Source: Planctomycetota bacterium
GTDB lineage: Bacteria; Planctomycetota; UBA1135; UBA2386
Length of the DNA stretch: 32,380 nucleotides
Assembly (NCBI GenBank): GCA_947455805.1
Contig: CANGSN010000003.1
Coordinates: forward strand, 1 to 32,380
Direction: 5' to 3'
A program made the translations under genes and the position numbers. The notes below the pieces were generated by a model that saw nothing but the letters and a program-made list of their open reading frames with translations, did not search any database and had not been told where the DNA came from. Position 1 is the stretch's first letter. Every line of letters begins with the position of its first letter. Positions 14,880 through 22,865 of the stretch are shown in pieces.

Positions 14880-15998
14880 ATGATCACGACCAACCCATTC
14901 CAGGAACGCTCGCCGAGGCACTGCCGTGTCTTCGCCGCGCTCGCCCTGGCTGCACTGACGAGCTGCGCAGCGCCCGACCAGGCCGCGACGCCGACCCTGA
15001 CTTCCTCTGCACCGCCCCCGCGACTGCGCTTCGAGACCGTTCGCTCGATCCTGCACGACAGCAAGGGCAACCTCTGGTTCGGCAGCTGGAACGAAGGCGT
15101 CGCGCGCTACGACGGCACGAGCGTGACCTACCTGACGACGAAGGACGGGCTGTGCCACGACCAGATCCGTTCCATCTACGAAGACAAGAACGGCGTCGTC
15201 TGGTTCGAAGGCGGTGCAGGCCTCTCCGGCTTCGACGGCAGCAAGCTCATCGCCCCAGGATCACGCGACTACGCAGCGAAGCAGCGCTGGGCGCTCGGCG
15301 ACGGCGACCTGTGGTTCAAGGACGACGGTGAGATGGGCGCCAACGCGCAGGAAGGCCAACCGGGCGTCTATCGCTACGACGGCACGACCTTCACCTACCA
15401 CGCCTATCCAGTGCCGGTCGAACCGACGCGGAACTCCGCCTATGCGACGACCGGCTTCGCGCGCGGCAAAGGCGGCCGGGTGTGGTTCGCGACCTATGGC
15501 GCCGTCTTCGGCTTCGACGGCACGGCGCTGACGACCCTCGACAACGAACGACTGCAGCGCACCGAAGCGAACGGCCGCATGCACTGCCGCTGCGTGTTCG
15601 AGGATCGCCGCGGCAATGTGTGGATCGGCAACAACGGCATCGGCGTGCTGCTCTGGGACGGCACGAACGTCACCGACTTCACCCAGCTGCACGGACTCGG
15701 CAGGGCCGGCCGGCAAGCCGGACGGATGACGCCAATGCCCGGCGACCTGCTCGGTGACGGCCCGTCGATGCACCGCGTGTTCTCGATCGGCGAGGACCGC
15801 GACGGCAACGTCTGGTTCGGCACCGTCGAGAGTGGCGCATGGCGCTACGACGGCAAGAATGTTCGCCACTTCGGAGCTGCCGAGGGGCTGACGACCAACG
15901 ACGTGTTCGGCATCTATCGCGATCGCAACGACGACCTGTGGCTCGCGGGCCACGGCGTCTTCCGTTGGAACGGGACTTCGTTCGAACGCGTGTTCTGA
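14880..15998 (+). CDS. Lipoprotein beta-propeller made of seven regulator-type (Reg_prop) repeats
   Basis: 372 residues from the ATG at 14880; a GTG at 14844 would add 12. The signal ends in lipobox LTSC (Cys29). The mature part is seven repeats with a W-F/I-G core and an RYDG-like end: GNLWFGSWNEGVARYDG, GVVWFEGGAGLSGFDG, GDLWFK...GVYRYDG, GRVWFATYGAVFGFDG, GNVWIGNNGIGVLLWDG, GNVWFGTVESGAWRYDG and DDLWLAGHGVFRWNG. These are the repeats found in the sensor part of hybrid two-component kinases, and seven is a complete propeller. Here there is no TM helix or kinase after it, so it is a free lipid-anchored propeller, perhaps a glycan- or partner-binding protein. It may be co-transcribed with the gene 24 nt downstream. 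Confidence 0.82.
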   Translation: MITTNPFQERSPRHCRVFAALALAALTSCAAPDQAATPTLTSSAPPPRLRFETVRSILHDSKGNLWFGSWNEGVARYDGTSVTYLTTKDGLCHDQIRSIYEDKNGVVWFEGGAGLSGFDGSKLIAPGSRDYAAKQRWALGDGDLWFKDDGEMGANAQEGQPGVYRYDGTTFTYHAYPVPVEPTRNSAYATTGFARGKGGRVWFATYGAVFGFDGTALTTLDNERLQRTEANGRMHCRCVFEDRRGNVWIGNNGIGVLLWDGTNVTDFTQLHGLGRAGRQAGRMTPMPGDLLGDGPSMHRVFSIGEDRDGNVWFGTVESGAWRYDGKNVRHFGAAEGLTTNDVFGIYRDRNDDLWLAGHGVFRWNGTSFERVF

Positions 15999-16022
15999 CC
16001 TACGCTGCGCGGAGGAGCACCG

Positions 16023-16493
16023 ATGCCCACCCGCGAACCGAGCGCCAGCGCGCAGTTGGCCAAGTCCCTGTCGCGCTTCCCGACCGACATCACGGCGCTG
16101 GCGAAGCGCTGTTTGCCGAAGCTGCGCCGCGCGTTGCCCGGCTGCAACCAGCTCGTCTACGACTATGCCGCGTCGCTGGTCGTGTCGTTCGGCGTCAGTG
16201 ATCGCGGATACGAAGCCATCGTCGCGCTCGCGGTGCAGAAGGACCGGGTTCGCTTGTACGTGGACAAGAACACGCCCGACCCCGATGGCCTGCTCGAAGG
16301 TGCGGGCGGCAAGGTGCGCAGCGTCACGCTGGCGAGTGCGGCCCAGCTCGACCGCGGCGCCGTGCACGATCTGATGCACGCGGCGATCGAACGCGCCGGC
16401 GAAGCGTTGCCACGCAGCGGCAAGCCGCGCACGATCGTGAAGTCGAACGCAAGCAAGCGCGGCAAGCGCAAGGCGAAGAAGCGTTCGTCGTGA
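16023..16493 (+). CDS. DUF1801-like protein with a basic C-terminal tail
   Basis: 156 residues. The core (about 20-130) contains LPKLRRALPGCNQLVYDYAASLVVSFG, YEAIVALAVQKDRVRLYV and GAGGKVRSVTLASAAQLD, which resemble the DUF1801/YdhG-like fold of unknown function. The last 25 or so residues are Lys/Arg-rich (SKRGKRKAKKRSS) and could bind nucleic acid or be a disordered tail. A strong ribosome site, GGAGG, lies about 7 nt before the ATG. TACGCT (16001-16006) upstream could be a -10. The family call is from pattern memory. Confidence 0.68.
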   Translation: MPTREPSASAQLAKSLSRFPTDITALAKRCLPKLRRALPGCNQLVYDYAASLVVSFGVSDRGYEAIVALAVQKDRVRLYVDKNTPDPDGLLEGAGGKVRSVTLASAAQLDRGAVHDLMHAAIERAGEALPRSGKPRTIVKSNASKRGKRKAKKRSS

Positions 16494-16547
16494 ACGACCG
16501 TGCGGCGCTGAGCACGACCGCATCCGCACCCACCTCCACCGCCCGCA

Positions 16548-17231
16548 ATGACGAAGAGCTCCCTGCACGGGTTCGGCGCCATCCTTTGCTCGGCGATCAC
16601 GAGCATCTGCGGCTTCTTCGTCGGCTACTTCACCGCCTTGTGGGGCTGCTACTTCGCGTTCCCGCTCGTCGGCCTGACTCCTGCCTCGCTCAGCGAATAC
16701 GAGCGGGGTAAAGCCCTGATTCTGATCTTCGCCATCAGCCTGGCCGGAGGGATTGCCGGAGCCATGCTGGCCTTCGCGCTCGCCGCCAGCCATTTCCGCA
16801 AGCAGAGGCTACGGTCACGGCCGGGCAGCCAGACTCCTCCGCGCTTGGAGCCAGCAAAGCCGAGCTCCGACCTCGAACTCGACCACATCGTGATCCGCTG
16901 CCGCGATCTCGATCGTTCGCGCGCGTTCCATGAGGCGCTGGGCATGGCGTTCGCGCGCGAACAGCACGGACGCGGGCCGCTGCACTACGCCTTTCGCCTC
17001 GGCACCGTGGTGCTCGAGCTGTATCCCGCCACCGGCGAGGCGAGCGCTCCGATCCGCATCGGCCTGCGGGTGCGCGACGTGCGCACCACCTTGGCAGCCG
17101 CGAGAGCAGCCGGAGGCACCGTCGTGCGCGACCACACAGATGCCGACGAGCCATCGGCCGTCGTTCGCGATCCCGACGGGCACGAGATCGCACTCACGGC
17201 CCTGACCACGAACGGTCCGCCGCCGGCATGA
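16548..17231 (+). CDS. Membrane-anchored glyoxalase/VOC-domain fusion protein
   Basis: 227 residues in two parts. Residues 1-87 form a small membrane protein with two TM segments (about 10-40 and 55-82) ending in a basic stretch (HFRKQRLRSR). After a Pro-rich linker, residues 107-222 form a single glyoxalase/VOC module: LDHIVIRCRDLDRSRAFHEALGM, HYAFRLGTVVLELYP, and DPDGHEIALTAL. H, E and H/E residues sit at the usual metal positions of this fold. VOC proteins act on lactoylglutathione, aromatic diols or bind antibiotics; the substrate is unknown. The membrane anchor is unusual. It could be a true fusion or two genes joined by loss of a stop. Confidence 0.65.
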   Translation: MTKSSLHGFGAILCSAITSICGFFVGYFTALWGCYFAFPLVGLTPASLSEYERGKALILIFAISLAGGIAGAMLAFALAASHFRKQRLRSRPGSQTPPRLEPAKPSSDLELDHIVIRCRDLDRSRAFHEALGMAFAREQHGRGPLHYAFRLGTVVLELYPATGEASAPIRIGLRVRDVRTTLAAARAAGGTVVRDHTDADEPSAVVRDPDGHEIALTALTTNGPPPA

Positions 17232-17265
17232 TGGTGCTGCAGCTCTGCAACTCCCGACGCTTCGC

Positions 17266-17493
17266 ATGCAACGCGCCTTCGCCATCCTGGTCTGCATCGC
17301 AGCCACGTATTCGTTCCTCGTCACCGTGGCTGAGCTGGGCATCTGCTGGTACAGCGGCAGCGAAGACCAGATCACCGCGCACGTGTGGATCAACATCGGT
17401 GTCAGCGCGTTCGTCCACGTGGCAGCACTGGCGATGGCGTGGCAACTCGCGCACCGTCGAAGCAGCACTGCAGCGAAGGCGACGAACGGTTGA
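17266..17493 (+). CDS. Small two-TM membrane protein
   Basis: 75 residues, beginning MQRAFAILVCIAATYSFLVTV. It has two hydrophobic segments (about 4-28 and 42-62) separated by a polar loop, and a basic tail. No family is recognised. There is no obvious ribosome site. It lies 34 nt after the glyoxalase fusion and 32 nt before the next gene, in a run of short same-strand genes. Confidence 0.5.
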   Translation: MQRAFAILVCIAATYSFLVTVAELGICWYSGSEDQITAHVWINIGVSAFVHVAALAMAWQLAHRRSSTAAKATNG

Positions 17494-17525
17494 CGAGCCG
17501 TGCCTGTCCGGCGATAGGCACGCAC

Positions 17526-18329
17526 ATGACCGACATGGAGGAGAAGTACCGCAGCGTGCTCGAGCACTTCGCCCAGCTGCTGCGCGAAGTCGCCGACGAC
17601 GCACCGCCGCGCAAGCCCTCCGCGGACGGCAAATCGCCGGACCTGTTCGAGGACGGTCGCCAGCTGGGCCTGCACACCGCAGCCTCGCTGCTCGCCGAGA
17701 GCCTGCGCGTCTTCGGCGTGCCAGCGGGCAACGTCGACGCGGTCGGTTTCGAAGGCTTGCTGCTGTCCGATCGTGACCCGCCGAAGGCCGGGCCGCCGCC
17801 GCAGACCGGCAGCGCCGAGGCCGCCGTGCTGTCCGACGCGACCAACGTGGCGGTCGTCCAGTTGCCCGGGAGGCGATTCCCAGCGTCGGCCATTCAGGGC
17901 GACTCGCTCGCGAACCTGCACTCCTTGGCGCTCGACCTCCGTCGGCGCGCGAGCCAAAGCACGGATGAAGAACTGGCGGACACGGCCACCGAGCTGCACG
18001 AACTGCTGCACGCCCGACTGCTGCACTACCAGCAGGTGCTGCTGGCGAACGGCCGAACCCTTCCCTACTCGCCGCGCATCGGCGAGCATTGCGGAGCAAG
18101 AGTCCGGGCCGTCGTGATCCCGCAGCCGCCGCCCCGCAAGAACCCCGCACCCATGACGAAGCTCACCAGGGAACGCGTCGTGATCGTGCTGTTCACCGCA
18201 CTGCTGCTGTGGAGCTGGGGCCCGACCACCCCGCACGTCGCCGCGGCCGTCGTCGCCGTCGCGTTCTTCTGGTGGTTCGTCGGCCCGAACGAACGCGCGC
18301 GCCACGAAGCGAACCGGCCGCCGGCGTGA
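17526..18329 (+). CDS. Hypothetical protein: soluble helical domain followed by a two-TM tail (possible fused genes)
   Basis: 267 residues. Residues 1-205 are soluble and largely helical: EEKYRSVLEHFAQLLREVAD at the start and DTATELHELLHARLLHYQQV late in the domain, with a Pro-rich middle. After a Pro/Arg linker, Met210 begins MTKLTRERVVIVLFTALLLW, with two TM segments and a short basic tail. The second part could be an independent 58-residue gene starting at the ATG at 18153; it is in the same frame with no stop between. TTGACG-N17-GATAGG (17490-17518) ends 7 nt before the ATG and may be its promoter. No family is recognised. Confidence 0.5.
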   Translation: MTDMEEKYRSVLEHFAQLLREVADDAPPRKPSADGKSPDLFEDGRQLGLHTAASLLAESLRVFGVPAGNVDAVGFEGLLLSDRDPPKAGPPPQTGSAEAAVLSDATNVAVVQLPGRRFPASAIQGDSLANLHSLALDLRRRASQSTDEELADTATELHELLHARLLHYQQVLLANGRTLPYSPRIGEHCGARVRAVVIPQPPPRKNPAPMTKLTRERVVIVLFTALLLWSWGPTTPHVAAAVVAVAFFWWFVGPNERARHEANRPPA

Positions 18330-18366
18330 GCGCTGCCTGCCGCAACGACGAAGCATCCGAACGCCC

Positions 18367-18630
18367 ATGACCGAAGCCACCGTCCGCACCATCCTCCGCC
18401 TCGTCGCCGTCGTCACGATCCTCGTCGGAGCCATCCTCGTCGCCACGACGCTGGTCGCGATCGTCGGCGCCAATCGCGCAATGAACGCCGCCTCGATGGG
18501 TGGTGTGCTGCGCAGCGCGACGATGGAGGTGACGTTCTACAGCGTGCTCGCACACATCGTGATCGCCGGCGAAGGCTTGCTGCTCTACATGCTGAGTCCC
18601 GCGCTGGCGAAGAAGATCGTCGCCGAGTGA
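18367..18630 (+). CDS. Small two-TM membrane protein
   Basis: 87 residues. TM segments lie at about 10-35 (ILRLVAVVTILVGAILVATT) and 57-78 (YSVLAHIVIAGEGLLLYML), with a short Lys-containing tail. I do not recognise it. It is the last gene of the plus-strand small-gene run, converging on the propeller-like lipoprotein gene with a 31-nt gap. Confidence 0.6.
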   Translation: MTEATVRTILRLVAVVTILVGAILVATTLVAIVGANRAMNAASMGGVLRSATMEVTFYSVLAHIVIAGEGLLLYMLSPALAKKIVAE

Positions 18631-18661
18631 ATGCTGCGGGGCGCTGCCGCCACGCGGTCCC

Positions 18662-20221
18662 TCAGTCGGCAGCCGGCACGAAGCCGGCCTGAAAGTCGAG
18701 ATCGGCGAAGCCGGTGATGGGGTCGATGCCGCGAACCCAGGCGTAAACGAAGTAGAGCACTCGTCGACCGTCGACGACGGCCACGGTCGGCTCGCCGATG
18801 GCGACGATCTTGCCGAGGTCGGCGGTGGTGACGCGCAGGCTCGCGATCGAGGTGTCCTTCTGCAGCAGCGTCACCGGCGCCGACCAGTTGCCGCCGTCGC
18901 CGAGCGCCGCGGCGTCGTGGGTGCCGGCATAGGCGGCGAACGCGATGCTGGTGTCCTGCGTGAAGTAGAGCCCCTCGTCTCGGAACGTCGGCTGGATCGC
19001 GGTGGTACCCGGCACGTTGACGACGCCGGGCAACACCACCTTGGTGAAGTCGTTCGAGCTCGGGAACACACCGCTGCCCAGCACATGGACCGTGATGCGG
19101 CCGGTGTCGGCGTCGCCGTCGTACTCGTCGTCGGTCCACACCGAGCGCACGTCGCCACCAACACCGATGTACAGACCCGGATTGCCCTGGGTGCCGGTGT
19201 TGTCGCCGAGGTCCAGCAGCACCGAAGGGAACGGCGTGCTTCGCGCCGGCGGGTTGCCCGGGGTCGTCGCCGCGTAGGTGCCGAGCACGTTGGTGGTGCC
19301 GAACACGACCTCGCAGGTGTAGGCGTCGAAGCCGTTGCCGACGGTCACCGCGTCCTTCAGCGTGAACACCGCGCGATGACTGTCGCCGCCGATCGGTTGG
19401 AACGAGAGTCCGAACGGACCGACGATGCCGTCGCCGAGGTCGTCGAACGCCAGCGAGAACGGCGCCGCGAAGCTGCCGTCGGGCTGCTTGCGAAAACCAT
19501 AGAACATCGTCGTCAGCGCCAGCACCGGCGCACCGTCCGGGCCGATGCCGAACGACGCCGCGTTGTGCAGTTGGGTGGTGCCGCTGAAGCGTCCGGTGAA
19601 GAAGCCCGGTCGCTCGGGGCCGGCGAGCGGCCCGATCGTGGTGTCGAGCCAAGGGTGCGTGCAGCGGTCGGGCACCAGCCGATTGCCACCGCAACCGCCG
19701 TTCGCTCGCGACTCCTGGAACACCAGCAGGCTCGACCAGCGAAACGGTCCGTACTGCACGAACAACGTCTGGCCGTCGGGGGCGATGGTGACGCCGTCCT
19801 CGTAGCCGTCGGTGTTGACGAGGCCGGCGACCGACTGCGGTTGCCCCCAGTCGGCATGCACGTCCTGCAGCACCAACGCGGTGCGCACGATCGAGCTACC
19901 GGCAACCGTCGCCGTCACGCGGTACTCGCCGGTGGTCGTCGGCAGCATGGTGCTGACGAACCTGCCACCGCCGGTCCGGGCGATGGGGCCAAGGCTGCCG
20001 CGGTCGACGGCCAGCGAAGGGGTCGCCTCGCTGCCGCTGACGTCGACCGCGACTTCGACCGCGTCGAGACCGGGGCCTGGCACGCGGGTGAACGACAGCG
20101 TCAACGCCGGTGCCGGCGTGGGTGCCGTAGCGCTGCCACCGCCGCTGCACGCAGCCGCGAGAACGACGAGGGCTTCGGCGGCCAAGAACGCAGGGGCGAG
20201 GCTCCGTGACGAGCGGGGCAT
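18662..20221 (-). CDS. Secreted lipoprotein, probable beta-propeller (PD40/WD40-like) with N-terminal Ig-like region
   Basis: 519 residues. The signal peptide ends with a lipobox-like AAAC followed by SGGGSATAPTPAP, a typical tether. Residues 45-125 look like a small beta-sandwich domain (LTLSFTRVPGPGLDAVEVAV...). The rest has propeller-type strands: DGYEDGVTIAPDGQTLFVQY resembles PD40 repeats, and later blades include GRITVHVLG and RRVLYFVYAWVRG. No catalytic motif is visible, so a binding or structural role outside the cell is likely. GATGAT lies 6 nt before the ATG, matching the leaderless pattern. It is downstream of, and on the same strand as, the PEP-CTERM protein gene, 140 nt away. Confidence 0.72.
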   Translation of the reverse strand: MPRSSRSLAPAFLAAEALVVLAAACSGGGSATAPTPAPALTLSFTRVPGPGLDAVEVAVDVSGSEATPSLAVDRGSLGPIARTGGGRFVSTMLPTTTGEYRVTATVAGSSIVRTALVLQDVHADWGQPQSVAGLVNTDGYEDGVTIAPDGQTLFVQYGPFRWSSLLVFQESRANGGCGGNRLVPDRCTHPWLDTTIGPLAGPERPGFFTGRFSGTTQLHNAASFGIGPDGAPVLALTTMFYGFRKQPDGSFAAPFSLAFDDLGDGIVGPFGLSFQPIGGDSHRAVFTLKDAVTVGNGFDAYTCEVVFGTTNVLGTYAATTPGNPPARSTPFPSVLLDLGDNTGTQGNPGLYIGVGGDVRSVWTDDEYDGDADTGRITVHVLGSGVFPSSNDFTKVVLPGVVNVPGTTAIQPTFRDEGLYFTQDTSIAFAAYAGTHDAAALGDGGNWSAPVTLLQKDTSIASLRVTTADLGKIVAIGEPTVAVVDGRRVLYFVYAWVRGIDPITGFADLDFQAGFVPAAD

Positions 20222-20227
20222 GCGGCC

Positions 20228-20233
20228 ATCATC
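20228..20233 (-). promoter_or_regulatory. -10-like hexamer GATGAT 6 nt before the propeller-like lipoprotein start
   Basis: On the minus strand GATGAT is followed by GGCCGC and then the ATG at 20221. The spacing is the same as for the marR promoter (GATACT). There is no convincing -35. It is a weak call, based mainly on recurrence. Confidence 0.3.
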
Positions 20234-20361
20234 GGCAGCTTGCCGTGCAGTTCTCCGTTCGTTCGGCACTGCCTGGTTCCGCTCGGCAGCTCGCTGGTCC
20301 GCGTCATGCTGAGTGCATCGCCGGCGAAGGAGATCGTCGCTCGAGGGAAGGCGCTGCACGA

Positions 20362-22701
20362 CTACACCGACGGCGCGCGCGCTGCGAGCGAACGCCGCCG
20401 CTGCCGCCACGCGATCACCGCGAGGCCCGAGCCGAGCAGCAGCCACGTCGCCGGCTCCGGCACCGGCTGGCCACCGAGCAGCTCCGGCGGTTCGCGGCCG
20501 CTGATGGCGCCCGGCTCGAGCTTGTGCTCGTCGTATTGCTCCCGACGCTCGAGCACGACGGCGCTCGCCCCGGCGGTCACCACGCGATAGCTCGCGGCCA
20601 GGCCCGTCGCCGTCGCATCGCCGCGGTGCCGGCGATCGCGCGCCTCGGTCGCGGCCCACAAGCGCACCAGCTGGTCGTCGACCACGACGGCATCGGCCGG
20701 CGGTGTGCTCGCACGAGCGAACGTGCGCACGAAGCCGTCGGTCGGCACGTTCGCCGCATCGACGTTCACGAACTGCTGCAGCCAGCGCTGCGCCGCGGCG
20801 AGTGGCCGCAGCGGGGCGGTGACGAGCTGCGCGCGGAAGGCCTCGAGCTGGTAGAGCTGCTGCGGCGACCGGCTGAGCGGCACCGCGTAGACCCGCACGT
20901 CCTTCGCCCAGGCGGCATCTTGTCCCGGCAGCAGGTGCACGGAGCCGCCATGGAACCACAGCACCTCGGTGGAGCCGAGCCTCGCCGCTTCGGCGGTCGC
21001 CGCCGCGAGGGCGGGACGCGGATCGGCGCCGCCAAGGAACGGTTGCGAGCGCAGCCACGCGACGAGCGCGTCGTCACCGGCGATCGCTTCGTGGCGCTGC
21101 AGGCCACTGCCGTAGGCGGCATACAGGGACAGCTGCCGACCACGCGGCAGCGACTGCACGAGCGCCACCAGATCGTCGCGCGCCGTCGCCGTCGAGTAGC
21201 TCGCATCGAACACCACGACCAGCGGCTTCGGCACCCGCGGCACGGCGGTTTGCTCCGACGGCGCGAGCGTCTGCACGACGAAGCCGTCGGCATCGCGGGC
21301 GCAGGTGACCCGCACGAACCCACCCGCGATCGGCACCGCCTGCGACAGATCCTTGCCTTCGACGGTGCGCTCGTCGACGGACCCGTCGGCGCGAACCACG
21401 CGCAGCGTGTGCAGGTCGCCGACGAGCGGCGTGCAGGTGTGGTCGACCAGTTCCGGCAACGACAGCACCAGGGAGTCCCCGTCGCGGCGCAGCGGCACCG
21501 TGATGCCGACCCGCACGCGCATCGGCGGCAGGTTGGCCGCCAACGGGAACAGCTGCAGCCACAACCGCCGCGGCCCGACTTCGCGCAGCAGCACCGGATC
21601 GAGCCGTCGCGCCACGACGCTGTCGAACGCCTTCTTGGCGCGGCCGTCGCTGGCGAACGCCGCGGGCCGCTCTTCGCCGTCGATCCACGACGACAGCGAA
21701 CTGGCGACGGCACCCGGCGGCAGCTGCAGTTCGAACCACGCCGTGTCGAGGAAGGAGTTGCGCCCCTCGGCGACGAGCTCCCAGTCGAGTCGCGCCACCG
21801 CGGCGCGCGGTTCCGCCGTGATCGTCCATTCGCTCTGCTTCCACCACGGCCCAAGCCCGCCCGACGACGCTCGCCCGCCCGCCTGCGTCGGCCCGAAGCC
21901 GTGCGCGCGATGGAAGGCCGCGTGCCGCTCGTGCTGGCTGACCTTCTTGTCGCGCAGGAACCAGAACGTCGAGTGCGAGAACAGCTGCCGAGAGCGCCGA
22001 CCGAACGGACCGAAGTCGTCGGAGTCTTCGTACACCACCGAGTCCAGCCACTTACGCTGCTTGTCGATGTCGCCCTGGCGCGCTTCGGCAGCCAGCGCCT
22101 CGACAACGGCCTCGCCCGCAGTCCCCTGGCGCATGGCGAGCGCCAGTCGATCGATCGGCGCACGATCCTGGTTGCGCGGCAAGGCCGCGTAGCAGACGGC
22201 GGCGATCGTCAGCGCCGCCACCACCAGCACGTGACGGCCAGCGCGCCCCGCCGGCCAGCCTGCGTCCGCAGCCTTCGCCCGCACCTCGCGCCAGATCCGG
22301 GGCTGACCGCAGAGCACGAGGTAGGGCGCCCAGGCGAGGAAGCCGACGAGGAAAACGGCACCGAAGATCATCATCGGCACCAGTGGCCCGAGGACGACCC
22401 CGTAGAGCACCGCCATGCCGAGCACGAAGCCGAACACCGTCGCATGGGCACCCGGCGGTAGAAACCCGGCGACGGGAGGCAACCGGAGGCCGATGTTCAG
22501 GACCAGCGAAGCGAGGACCGCGCCGAGCACCACAGCGTTGGGGAAGAGACCGAGCGCCTCCGTCGCGAACCTCCATTCCAGCTCCGCGATCAAGCCGGCC
22601 AGCGGCAGCACGGCCATGAACAGGAAGTCGAAGACCGCGTAGTGGGTCGACGCCGCCGACGGCTGCCTCGCGGCGCTCTCCGCCGTGCGTGGACTCGTCA
22701 T
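20362..22701 (-). CDS. Polytopic membrane protein with VIT and vWA domains and a PEP-CTERM tail
   Basis: 779 residues. The N-terminal 200 have about five TM helices (for example VFDFLFMAVLPLAGLIAELE). A VIT-like domain lies at about 300-410: FELQLPPGAVASSLSSWIDG, RAKKAFDSVVARRLDPVLL and PRRLWLQLFPLAANLPP follow the VIT pattern. A von Willebrand A-like domain begins near 490 with the MIDAS-type DASYS (D499, S501, S503). The C-terminus is a textbook PEP-CTERM signal: VPEPATWLLLGSG, a TM stretch, then an Arg cluster (RQRRR). Such tails are cut by exosortases. The overall plan resembles the MSEP-CTERM/XrtN-associated VIT proteins of Bacteroidota. No exosortase is in the window. It is divergent from the metallopeptidase gene. 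Confidence 0.82.
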   Translation of the reverse strand: MTSPRTAESAARQPSAASTHYAVFDFLFMAVLPLAGLIAELEWRFATEALGLFPNAVVLGAVLASLVLNIGLRLPPVAGFLPPGAHATVFGFVLGMAVLYGVVLGPLVPMMIFGAVFLVGFLAWAPYLVLCGQPRIWREVRAKAADAGWPAGRAGRHVLVVAALTIAAVCYAALPRNQDRAPIDRLALAMRQGTAGEAVVEALAAEARQGDIDKQRKWLDSVVYEDSDDFGPFGRRSRQLFSHSTFWFLRDKKVSQHERHAAFHRAHGFGPTQAGGRASSGGLGPWWKQSEWTITAEPRAAVARLDWELVAEGRNSFLDTAWFELQLPPGAVASSLSSWIDGEERPAAFASDGRAKKAFDSVVARRLDPVLLREVGPRRLWLQLFPLAANLPPMRVRVGITVPLRRDGDSLVLSLPELVDHTCTPLVGDLHTLRVVRADGSVDERTVEGKDLSQAVPIAGGFVRVTCARDADGFVVQTLAPSEQTAVPRVPKPLVVVFDASYSTATARDDLVALVQSLPRGRQLSLYAAYGSGLQRHEAIAGDDALVAWLRSQPFLGGADPRPALAAATAEAARLGSTEVLWFHGGSVHLLPGQDAAWAKDVRVYAVPLSRSPQQLYQLEAFRAQLVTAPLRPLAAAQRWLQQFVNVDAANVPTDGFVRTFARASTPPADAVVVDDQLVRLWAATEARDRRHRGDATATGLAASYRVVTAGASAVVLERREQYDEHKLEPGAISGREPPELLGGQPVPEPATWLLLGSGLAVIAWRQRRRSLAARAPSV

Positions 22702-22865
22702 GGCGCGCAAGGGACCGGGCGGATGGCGCCATGGCAAGCCCTGCGGGCCATGGCGCGGCTGCCCAGCGGCCACAAATCCTGGCCCCACGGCACCTTTTCG
22801 CCGCGGCAATCGTCCCAACGCGGGACCACACGTCCGGCGCGCCCCACGCCGACCTCCCTCGCTCC

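Noticed and set aside
20206-22461. 751-codon plus-strand open frame opposite the VIT/PEP-CTERM gene
   Set aside because: The minus strand encodes recognisable VIT, MIDAS and PEP-CTERM motifs. The plus frame has none.
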